A stretch of 5,321 bases of DNA from positions 1 to 5,321 of the forward strand of contig CAZYEO010000144.1 in the NCBI GenBank assembly GCA_964646495.1, in the 5' to 3' direction. Both the position numbers and the translations under genes were made by a program. Source of the DNA: HGM05232 sp964646495. GTDB taxonomy: Bacteria > Bacteroidota > Bacteroidia > Bacteroidales > Muribaculaceae. This document shows, in pieces, positions 1 through 5,321 of the stretch. Under the pieces are notes generated by a model. That model saw nothing but the letters and a program-made list of their open reading frames with translations. It was not told the origin of the DNA and did no database searches. The first letter of the stretch is position 1, and the number at the start of each line of letters is the position of its first letter.

Positions 1-1
1 A

Positions 2-724
2 TTATCCCAAACATTTGACACAGATAATGATATGGCACATGAAATCCAGCGGTATCGAATGATTGCCGCAGGGTATGCCTACACAGAAAACTCCATTGCT
101 GTGTTGAGCGATTTAAAAGAGGGGATCAGCTATATTTATTATGGAGGCTGTGCCGGTACATTAGGTTTGGGAAAAGCAGGAACCAATGAAACGATTAGCT
201 CAATTTGGGAGAAAAATATCTTTAATATTGTTCAACCGTCAGATTTGGACAAACGCAATTTAGATGAATTGAAATTCTTTCATTTTATTAAAGGCTTACA
301 TAAGTCGGAATCCCGCGCTTATTATTTACATAGTTACGTAAGAATGAATACTATACATGGCATTTTCCCAGTGAGCCATCGAGTTTTTTATGTAGCGAGC
401 AAAATTAATGGGAGCGTGCGATTAGCATTATGTATATATAATATTGTTTCAGAATATATACCGGAATCATATATTTACAATACATTGACTGGTTCAAGAT
501 TTGTTATTGATCGACAAAAATTAAACGACATTTTGACAAAACGAGAAAAAGATATTCTTACTCTTATAGAACGAGGAAAATTAAGTAAAGAAATTGCGGG
601 AGAATTATCTATTAGCATTAATACTGTGAATAGACATCGACAAAATATATTGGAGAAATTGCGAGCACAAAATTCATTTGAAGCATGCAGAACAGCCCGG
701 TTGCTAAATCTATTATACGTGTAG
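2..724 (+). CDS. LuxR-type transcriptional regulator with PAS-like sensor domain, 5' partial
   Basis: This is a probable DNA-binding transcriptional regulator acting in the cytoplasm. The reading frame is open to the left edge of the window (upstream residues read LSQTFDTDND), so the first ATG at 32 is probably internal and the true start lies outside. Counting from that ATG, residues about 20-140 look like a PAS-like sensor domain (NSIAVLSD, SYIYYGG, SIWE, HPDD-like VQPSDLD). Residues about 168-228 are a clear LuxR-type helix-turn-helix: LTKREKDILTLIERG, then SKEIAGELSISINTVNRHR as the recognition region, then LEKLRAQNSFEACR. No response-regulator receiver domain is visible. From memory, this architecture is common among orphan regulators of Bacteroides, but ligand and targets are unknown. 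The stop codon sits inside a hairpin. glxK follows in the same direction, but the hairpin and a separate promoter argue against a simple operon. Confidence 0.85.
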   Translation, partial: LSQTFDTDNDMAHEIQRYRMIAAGYAYTENSIAVLSDLKEGISYIYYGGCAGTLGLGKAGTNETISSIWEKNIFNIVQPSDLDKRNLDELKFFHFIKGLHKSESRAYYLHSYVRMNTIHGIFPVSHRVFYVASKINGSVRLALCIYNIVSEYIPESYIYNTLTGSRFVIDRQKLNDILTKREKDILTLIERGKLSKEIAGELSISINTVNRHRQNILEKLRAQNSFEACRTARLLNLLYV

Positions 725-747
725 AGTTTTTATTTACTCTACATGTA
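716..747 (+). terminator. Hairpin overlapping the regulator's stop codon, probable terminator
   Basis: Bases 716-727 pair with 736-747 to form a 12-bp stem (core GTAGAGT / ACTCTAC, one G-T wobble at 719/744) around an 8-base T-rich loop. The TAG stop at 722-724 lies in the left arm. No T-run follows the right arm, so this is not a textbook intrinsic terminator. The position at the gene end still favours transcription termination or 3'-end stabilisation. The alternative is an operator-like inverted repeat in front of glxK. Confidence 0.5.
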
Positions 748-789
748 GCAATTGAAATATCGCTTATTGGGGAGATTTTTCATATATGA

Positions 790-820
790 TTGAAAATATA
801 CTTTATTTCTTGTATCTTAG
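790..820 (+). promoter_or_regulatory. Candidate Bacteroidota-type promoter for glxK
   Basis: A -33-like TTG at 790-792 (consensus TTTG) is followed after 20 bp by TATCTTAG at 813-820, which differs by one base from the Bacteroides -7 consensus TAnnTTTG. Transcription would begin near 826, leaving a leader of under 20 bases before the ATG at 844. The spacing is right, but both elements are imperfect in an AT-rich stretch, so the call is tentative. It fits the choice of the 844 start over an in-frame TTG at 790, which would lie inside the -33 box. Confidence 0.4.
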
Positions 821-843
821 CATGGTTCAATTTTTCAGTATCT

Positions 844-2013
844 ATGAAAAAAATCGTATTAGCATTTGATTCCTTTAAGGGATGTATGAGCTCTATTGAC
901 GTAGCTCGCAAAGCTAAGAAAGCGGTATTAGGAGTATTTCCTCGTGCCAACATATCCACTGTTGCAATTGCTGATGGTGGAGAGGGATTTATGCAGGCTC
1001 TGAGTGCGTGTATGAAAGTAAGTCTTGTGAAATGCCGAGTACTCAATCCGATAATGCACCCTATAATCGCAACTTATGCCATTACCGAAGACAAGCATAC
1101 AGCCATAATGGAATTGGCATCGGCTGCCGGACTCACTTTGCTACACAAAAAAGATCGAAATCCTATGCTTACTACCTCTTTTGGCGTTGGCGAAATGATA
1201 GCTGACGCGATGTCTCGTGGGTGTAGGGATTTTATAATAGGGCTCGGTAGCAGTGCAACAAATGATGCAGGCACAGGAATGCTCTCAGCTCTGGGAATAA
1301 AATTTAAGGATGCGAGGGGAAATGTTTTGTATCCAATAACGGGATCTGAGTTATATTCTATCTCTGATATTGATGAATCTGATACAAATCCTTGTCTAAA
1401 AGAATGTCATTTCACATTTGCATGCGATGTCAATAATCCTTTTTGCGGAAGGAATGGTGCAGCTTGTGTATATGCCTCACAAAAAGGTGCGGATGCCCAT
1501 GAGGTTGAAGTTCTCGATAGCTTCATGGATGGATATGCCCATTTGATACACAAAGTGAAGGGTATGGATATAACCCATGTAGCCGGAGCAGGAGCCGCAG
1601 GAGGAATAGGGGGTGGCGTGTTGCCATTCCTCAATGCTGAATTGAAATCAGGTATTAACATTATTCTGGATGCCAATAAATTCGACACATTAATATCAGA
1701 TGCCGATATGATAATAACCGGCGAAGGAAATCTTGATAATCAGACCGCTATGGGAAAAGCTCCTATCGGGATTCTCAATCGTGCAAAGAAACAGAATATT
1801 CCGGTGTATGCCATCGGTGGAAGAGTGAAATGCGTACGTAAACTCATCAATATGGGTTTTGCCGATGTTGTAGCATTACCATCAGCTTCTCTACCTTTGA
1901 GCGAAGCCATGCAGCCATTAATAGCCGGCAGAAATATATATGAGACAGTGAAAGAAATAATGTTGCATCATAAAAAACAAAATCAAACCCCTTTGCGCAA
2001 TATTATCATATAA
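844..2013 (+). CDS. glxK: Glycerate 2-kinase (GlxK/GarK family)
   Basis: This cytoplasmic enzyme phosphorylates D-glycerate with ATP to 2-phosphoglycerate, feeding glyoxylate, serine or sugar-acid breakdown into lower glycolysis. The product is 389 residues, close to the roughly 380 usual for the family. The N-terminus MKKIVLAFDSFKG is typical and fixes the start at 844; an in-frame TTG at 790 would add 18 unconserved residues. Family motifs appear in order: AIADGGEG (41-48), TSFGVGEMI (111-119), GLGSSATNDAGTGML (133-147), FACDVNNPFCG (192-202), QKGA (213-216), a glycine-rich AGAGAAGGIGGGVL (247-260) and TGEGNLDNQT (292-301). Nothing appears truncated. The last 10 codons, coding a basic then isoleucine-rich tail (LRNIII), overlap the end of the convergent hypB fusion gene. 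No Shine-Dalgarno sequence precedes the ATG, which is normal in Bacteroidota. No partner gene of glycerate metabolism is in view. Confidence 0.95.
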   Translation: MKKIVLAFDSFKGCMSSIDVARKAKKAVLGVFPRANISTVAIADGGEGFMQALSACMKVSLVKCRVLNPIMHPIIATYAITEDKHTAIMELASAAGLTLLHKKDRNPMLTTSFGVGEMIADAMSRGCRDFIIGLGSSATNDAGTGMLSALGIKFKDARGNVLYPITGSELYSISDIDESDTNPCLKECHFTFACDVNNPFCGRNGAACVYASQKGADAHEVEVLDSFMDGYAHLIHKVKGMDITHVAGAGAAGGIGGGVLPFLNAELKSGINIILDANKFDTLISDADMIITGEGNLDNQTAMGKAPIGILNRAKKQNIPVYAIGGRVKCVRKLINMGFADVVALPSASLPLSEAMQPLIAGRNIYETVKEIMLHHKKQNQTPLRNIII

Positions 2014-2570
2014 ATTTCATCACTATCTGCCATACTCACTACTCCTATTCCGCATTGTTCAAAACTTTTTGCTAATTCTTCTACAGCCGGAAGTTCAAAA
2101 CTATGCATATTATCACCCACATGTGAATGATGTTGATTGATTGCCTCTTTAGATTGAGAATGTGCTATGGTGAGAGTCCCTTTAGGTGAAAGATTGTTAG
2201 TAACGAGTTTTGTAACCGTGTCGATAGGATGTGATAGATGCGGAAACATCGAGAACAATATGATCCTATCGAATTTTTCATTGAGAGTCATTTTTTCAAT
2301 ATCTCCAATTCGAAATCTTACATTGCTCAATGCTCCATATTTTATTTTTGCCTCATCGAGCATTTTAGATGAAGAATCGACTCCTACCACTACCCCTGAA
2401 GCACCCACTGCCGATGCTATAAATGGAATCAGTACACCGGTTCCCGTACCGACATCAAGAATTTCAGCCCCCTTTTCTATCCCTACTTTTGCTAAAATAC
2501 GCTCTATCTTGCCCATATCGTGATGCGTGATACTATCCCATGTATGCGCTATTTTATCAAAATAATTCTC
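1983..2570 (-). other. C-terminal SAM-dependent methyltransferase domain of the HypB fusion
   Basis: This marks the part of the fusion protein (residues about 239-433) that is not HypB. It has its own typical methyltransferase N-terminal helix (YFDKIAHTWDSI), glycine-rich SAM loop DVGTGTG (277-283), and a C-terminal HSQSKEAINQHHSHVG block whose spaced His and Asn residues could bind a substrate or a metal. At about 195 residues it matches a free-standing small-molecule methyltransferase in size. From memory, similar single-domain proteins occur in anaerobes, but I cannot name a characterised member or a substrate. Confidence 0.85.
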
Positions 2571-3284
2571 GTCGGGCGTAACGAGTTTACTTTTTAGGAA
2601 TGTACACCATTCTTCTATTCCGGTACCTACTGTAGATGAAATTTCAAATATCCTTAATCGTGGATTTACTCGAAGGCAATTTTCTTTTAATTTGGCAATG
2701 TCGCATGGAACATAGGGTAACAAATCGACCTTATTTATAACACACACATCACTCTGAGCAAACATATATGGATATTTCAACGGCTTGTCATCGCCCTCTG
2801 TGACACTTATCACAACTACGCGCATACTTTCTCCAAGGTCAAACATGGCAGGACACACAAGATTTCCTACATTTTCAATAAATAATATCGACCCTGTCAA
2901 TGGCTTTAACTCCTCTACTGCATGCCACACCATGTGAGCATCGAGGTGGCAACCGCTTTGGGTATTAATTTGATGCGCACGAACTCCATGTGCCGTGATA
3001 CGCTGGGCATCATTATCAGTTTGTTGATCACCCTCAATCACCGCAATTTCGCAATCATTTTTCATTTCTTTTATTGTAGCTTCAAGAAGGGAGGTCTTTC
3101 CCGACCCCGGAGAGGAAACTATATTCAAAGCAAAAATTTCTTTTCCACGAAACCATCCGCGATTGTACATTGCCAACCGATTATTTTCACCGAGAATATC
3201 TTGTTCTACCTTTACTGTCTTCTCATTATCATGGTGATGGTGATGATTATGTTCGCCATTGTCGCACCCGCATGTACTGCACAT
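1983..3284 (-). CDS. hypB: HypB nickel-insertion GTPase fused to a class I SAM methyltransferase
   Basis: The 433-residue product joins two complete domains. Residues 1-235 are HypB, the GTPase that supplies nickel during [NiFe]-hydrogenase maturation. They show the N-terminal nickel motif MCSTCGC (C2, C5, C7), a His tract (12-18), the P-loop SSPGSGKTS (57-65), EGDQQTDNDAQRI (84-96), the GTPase-domain metal ligands C112, H113 and C144, and NKVD (184-187). Canonical HypB stops at about this point. Residues about 239-433 are a Rossmann-fold methyltransferase: FDKIAHTWD (242-250), SAM motif I ILDVGTGTGVLIPFI (275-289), acidic D303 in VVGVDSSSKML, GDIEKM (327-332) and FDRIILFSMFPHL (338-350). A late motif runs HSQSKEAINQHHSHVG (375-390). 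The frame is continuous, with no stop or internal ATG at the junction. The methyl acceptor is unknown. No hypA, other hyp gene, hydrogenase or urease is nearby. The HypB assignment is very sure; the role of the fusion is not. Confidence 0.95.
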   Translation of the reverse strand: MCSTCGCDNGEHNHHHHHDNEKTVKVEQDILGENNRLAMYNRGWFRGKEIFALNIVSSPGSGKTSLLEATIKEMKNDCEIAVIEGDQQTDNDAQRITAHGVRAHQINTQSGCHLDAHMVWHAVEELKPLTGSILFIENVGNLVCPAMFDLGESMRVVVISVTEGDDKPLKYPYMFAQSDVCVINKVDLLPYVPCDIAKLKENCLRVNPRLRIFEISSTVGTGIEEWCTFLKSKLVTPDENYFDKIAHTWDSITHHDMGKIERILAKVGIEKGAEILDVGTGTGVLIPFIASAVGASGVVVGVDSSSKMLDEAKIKYGALSNVRFRIGDIEKMTLNEKFDRIILFSMFPHLSHPIDTVTKLVTNNLSPKGTLTIAHSQSKEAINQHHSHVGDNMHSFELPAVEELAKSFEQCGIGVVSMADSDEIYMIILRKGV

Positions 3285-3380
3285 ATCTTAAATATTAATT
3301 TTGTTGATATTTATGTTAATAACGCATCAATATAAAATATTGTTCTAAATTACAATAATCCCTTTATACTTTAGAAATAA

Positions 3381-3412
3381 TTTGCAATTTACGAATTTTA
3401 ATATTATATTTG
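3381..3412 (+). promoter_or_regulatory. Bacteroidota sigma-factor promoter for the zinc-ribbon/transpeptidase operon
   Basis: A perfect -33 box TTTG (3381-3384) is separated by 20 bp from a perfect -7 box TATATTTG (3405-3412, consensus TAnnTTTG). Both elements and the spacing match the housekeeping promoter known from Bacteroides. Transcription should start near 3418-3422, giving a leader of about 70 bases before the ATG at 3490. This is the best promoter in the window. Confidence 0.75.
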
Positions 3413-3450
3413 TGAAATAAAATAACACCTACACACACATTTTTAACAAT

Positions 3451-3467
3451 AGCCATTAATAATGGCT
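3451..3467. repeat. Inverted repeat AGCCATTA-A-TAATGGCT in the leader
   Basis: Two perfect 8-base arms (3451-3458 and 3460-3467) are separated by one base, about 30 bases downstream of the predicted transcription start and 23 bases before the start codon. As DNA it resembles a dimeric repressor operator. As RNA only about six pairs (AGCCAT/ATGGCT) around a 5-base loop would form. It lies too close to the start of transcription for an ordinary terminator. Its function is unproven. Confidence 0.45.
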
Positions 3468-3472
3468 TACCT

Positions 3473-3486
3473 TATTAAATTTAATA
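3473..3486. repeat. 14-bp perfect AT-only palindrome before the start codon
   Basis: TATTAAATTTAATA is its own reverse complement and ends three bases before the ATG at 3490. In such AT-rich DNA a palindrome of this size can arise by chance, but it follows a second inverted repeat in the same leader. It may influence ribosome access or bind a regulator. There is no direct evidence for either. Confidence 0.35.
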
Positions 3487-3489
3487 GAT

Positions 3490-4473
3490 ATGAACAGAAA
3501 TCACGATTCTAATACATTTTGTCCTAAATGTGGATGTCCATTATCAAGCAAAATAAAATTCTGTCATGAATGTGGATATGAAAACCCAAATTACTCAGAA
3601 ACAAACAAATGTCAGGAATGCAATAGCAATATATCCCCTACCGACTCTACATGCCCCAAATGTGGATGTCCTGTGGAAAACAACTCTATCTCAAATAATC
3701 CTCCGATAAAAGTACAGCAAGAGAGAATCAGAGTCTCGCAACCCGATATATCCCAATCCCATGAAAATTATTCAGAATCAGATGATGATGACGATGATGC
3801 AAAAACAAATAAATCAATTATTAGGATTGCATGCATAGCTGGAGGTATATTATTATTGTCCGTAATAATATATTTTATGTTAGGTTCCTCGAAATCATCG
3901 GTAAGCGACGATGATACAAACACCACTGCCACTACCGGGATACCGACAGAGATAAACCCCGACAACCCCAATATTAAATATGTACTTGCAAGCAAGCTAA
4001 GAATAAGAACTTCACCCAATAATTATAACGATTCTAATATATCTTCTCGAATAGCGGTCTATGGTGATAGAGTAGAAATCATTGGTTCATCCGGAGATTG
4101 GTATCAGATAAATTCATCATCGAGATACGTAAATAAAAAATTTCTTTGTAGTGAGAATGATTTTATACGTTTTCGATCAATAGTACCCGCCGATTATATT
4201 TCAAATTTAGAAACTCCTTATAAATTTGCTATAATAGATTATTCAAAACGCAAAGGCAAATTAGGACCTTTTGAATATCTACTTGAAAATAGCTTTTCAA
4301 ATTCTAATACTGATCTTATATTTGAATCCATAACAAAAGACAGAACTCTTCCCACTGGTAATTACATCATAATCATCAATATGCTTGATAAAGGAGCACC
4401 AATCCAAGTCACTTATGAGGTAAATGACGATTGCTATGTGAGTTTCATAAAAGAGGAACAATCAACAAATTAA
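3490..4473 (+). CDS. Double zinc-ribbon, single-pass membrane protein with periplasmic SH3-like domain
   Basis: The 327-residue protein has three recognisable parts. Residues 11-28 (C11, C14, C25, C28) and 41-58 (C41, C44, C55, C58) form two four-cysteine zinc ribbons with repeated CPKCGCP knuckles. A polar linker with a run of six Asp (98-103) leads to one hydrophobic segment (about 109-131), with basic residues (K105, K108, R112) around its N-terminal end and none after it until K135. Residues about 162-220 resemble a bacterial SH3 domain (SKLRIRTSPN, GDRVEIIGSSGDWYQI, RYVNKKFL), a fold often binding cell wall or peptide. Residues 225-327 match nothing I know. Inferred topology: ribbons in the cytoplasm, SH3 and C-terminal domains in the periplasm. 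No signal peptide is seen. The transpeptidase lipoprotein gene follows 30 bases downstream, suggesting an operon and a role in cell-wall sensing or scaffolding. That role is inference. Confidence 0.85.
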   Translation: MNRNHDSNTFCPKCGCPLSSKIKFCHECGYENPNYSETNKCQECNSNISPTDSTCPKCGCPVENNSISNNPPIKVQQERIRVSQPDISQSHENYSESDDDDDDAKTNKSIIRIACIAGGILLLSVIIYFMLGSSKSSVSDDDTNTTATTGIPTEINPDNPNIKYVLASKLRIRTSPNNYNDSNISSRIAVYGDRVEIIGSSGDWYQINSSSRYVNKKFLCSENDFIRFRSIVPADYISNLETPYKFAIIDYSKRKGKLGPFEYLLENSFSNSNTDLIFESITKDRTLPTGNYIIIINMLDKGAPIQVTYEVNDDCYVSFIKEEQSTN

Positions 4474-4503
4474 AAAATTATATTTCTAAATAATCACACT
4501 AAA

Positions 4504-5321
4504 ATGAATAATACAAAATCCTTAGTTTATACTATTATTATATGTCTATTTCTGATAGGATGCTCATCATCACCCAAATCAACCGATGAAAACACAGAAA
4601 ATTGCGCTATTAGCGAAGAAAATATAGAGGACATAAGCGTTGAAAATGCCGATACCGACAACGGAATGTTTGCTGTAATTTCAAAACAGACTATGATGCT
4701 CGCTTTATATGACAAAAATTGCAACCAGATAAAGAAATATCCAATGGCATGTGGCAAAGGATATGGCGATAAAATGAAGGAAGGAGATATGAAAACTCCC
4801 GAAGGTATATTTAAAGTAGTAGCCGTGCAGGATGCTTCATCGTGGGATCACGATTTCAACGATGGCAAAGGGGTTATAAAGGGTGCGTATGGCTCCCGAT
4901 TTATTCGATTATCGACCCCTCCACACACCGGAATCGGTATTCATGGGACTCACGATCCGGCTTCGATAGGGACAAGAGCATCTGAAGGGTGTATAAGATT
5001 GAAAAATGAAGATATAGCAGATTTTGCTACCTATGCCTACAAAGGGATGCCAATTATAATTATTCCATCGGATAAAGACATGGAAGCGACCGTCAAATCA
5101 GGAAATCAGCGCACCACCGAAGATATTACCGTTAAAGGGAAAATAACCGACAACAGTAAGCAATCTGCTACGCCTAAGAAATCGGCAACAGAGGAAAAAA
5201 GCGCACAACCATCACCGGTAAAAAAAGATGAAAAGGCACGAAACACCACACTCCAAACACATAAAGTTAAATCAGGAGAAAATGTAGGGAAAATAGCTTT
5301 GAAATATGGAATGACAGCAGA
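4504..5321 (+). CDS. Lipoprotein L,D-transpeptidase (YkuD) with C-terminal LysM, 3' partial
   Basis: This is a probable periplasmic, lipid-anchored enzyme that cross-links peptidoglycan stem peptides or attaches proteins to them. The ATG at 4504 begins a lipoprotein signal: hydrophobic core 7-19, lipobox LIGC with C20, then SSSP. After an acidic linker, residues about 54-188 form the YkuD domain: FAVISKQTMMLALYD, TPEGIFKV (98-105), GIHGTHDP (145-152, catalytic H147) and ASEGCIRL (159-166, nucleophile C163). The family's usual SHGC is SEGC here, with Glu161 in place of His; other residues at that position occur in some active members. A Lys/Ser/Thr/Pro-rich linker (about 200-250) leads into the start of a LysM peptidoglycan-binding module (HKVKSGENVGKIALKYGM, from residue 253), cut by the window edge after 272 residues. 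It is probably co-transcribed with the zinc-ribbon/SH3 gene, with a 30-bp gap and no strong promoter between. Confidence 0.92.
   Translation, partial: MNNTKSLVYTIIICLFLIGCSSSPKSTDENTENCAISEENIEDISVENADTDNGMFAVISKQTMMLALYDKNCNQIKKYPMACGKGYGDKMKEGDMKTPEGIFKVVAVQDASSWDHDFNDGKGVIKGAYGSRFIRLSTPPHTGIGIHGTHDPASIGTRASEGCIRLKNEDIADFATYAYKGMPIIIIPSDKDMEATVKSGNQRTTEDITVKGKITDNSKQSATPKKSATEEKSAQPSPVKKDEKARNTTLQTHKVKSGENVGKIALKYGMTA

Noticed and set aside
790..843. In-frame TTG start for glxK that would add 18 residues.
   Set aside because: The family begins at MKKIVLAFDSFKG. The extension is unconserved in character and overlaps a likely promoter.
786..869. A 27-codon reading frame (ATG 786, preceded by GGGGAG at 769-774) that overlaps the glxK start out of frame, possibly a leader peptide.
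   Set aside because: The product has no recognisable features, the G-rich stretch is 11 bases upstream, and such Shine-Dalgarno sites matter little in Bacteroidota. The -33 box and putative transcript start of glxK lie within it.
1407..1688. Minus-strand reading frames opposite glxK (also 780-1046 and 1074-1274).
   Set aside because: They are antisense to highly conserved glycerate kinase motifs and have no features of their own.
3225..3255. GATGGT-type triplet repetition resembling a microsatellite.
   Set aside because: It is simply the codons of the HypB His tract read on the other strand.
2922..3335. Long plus-strand reading frame opposite the hypB gene.
   Set aside because: It is the antisense shadow of conserved HypB codons, and its translation is low-complexity and family-less.
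3328..3355. Possible minus-strand promoter for the hypB fusion: TTG at 3355-3353, 18 bp, TATATTG at 3334-3328.
   Set aside because: Both boxes are incomplete and the spacing is short; in such AT-rich DNA this can be chance. A promoter is expected in this region, but I cannot place it.
4474..4503. TATATTTC in the gap before the transpeptidase gene as a separate promoter.
   Set aside because: The -7 box has a mismatch at the G, and no TTTG lies at the proper distance upstream.

Overview
The window looks like chromosomal DNA of a gut-type Bacteroidota (Bacteroidales-like) bacterium. It is AT-rich. One intergenic region carries a full match to the Bacteroides sigma-factor promoter (TTTG, 20 bp, TAnnTTTG). 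The starts lack Shine-Dalgarno sequences, and the LuxR-type regulator is of a kind I associate with Bacteroides. The species cannot be fixed from the sequence.

Layout. (1) Positions 2-724, + strand: the 3' part of a PAS-like/LuxR-type regulator that enters from outside the window and ends in a 12-bp-stem hairpin. (2) Positions 844-2013, + strand: a complete glycerate 2-kinase (glxK), probably with its own promoter at 790-820. (3) Positions 3284-1983, - strand: a convergent gene overlapping the end of glxK by 31 bp. It encodes a complete nickel-insertion GTPase HypB fused in frame to a class I SAM-dependent methyltransferase. (4) Positions 3285-3489: a 205-bp divergent intergenic region with a strong Bacteroidota promoter facing right and two perfect inverted repeats in the leader. 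(5) Positions 3490-4473 and 4504-5321 (running off the window), + strand: a likely two-gene cell-envelope operon. It encodes a double zinc-ribbon/transmembrane/SH3-like protein and a lipoprotein L,D-transpeptidase with a C-terminal LysM.

The genes form three apparently unrelated units: sugar-acid metabolism with a nearby regulator, nickel handling, and peptidoglycan remodelling. The item most worth attention is the HypB-methyltransferase fusion. All HypB metal and GTP motifs and the SAM-binding motifs are intact, and no hypA, other hyp gene, hydrogenase or urease gene is in view. The second is the pairing of a cytoplasmic zinc-ribbon membrane protein with a periplasmic SH3 domain next to an L,D-transpeptidase lipoprotein. 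I saw no tRNA or rRNA gene, CRISPR array or mobile element.
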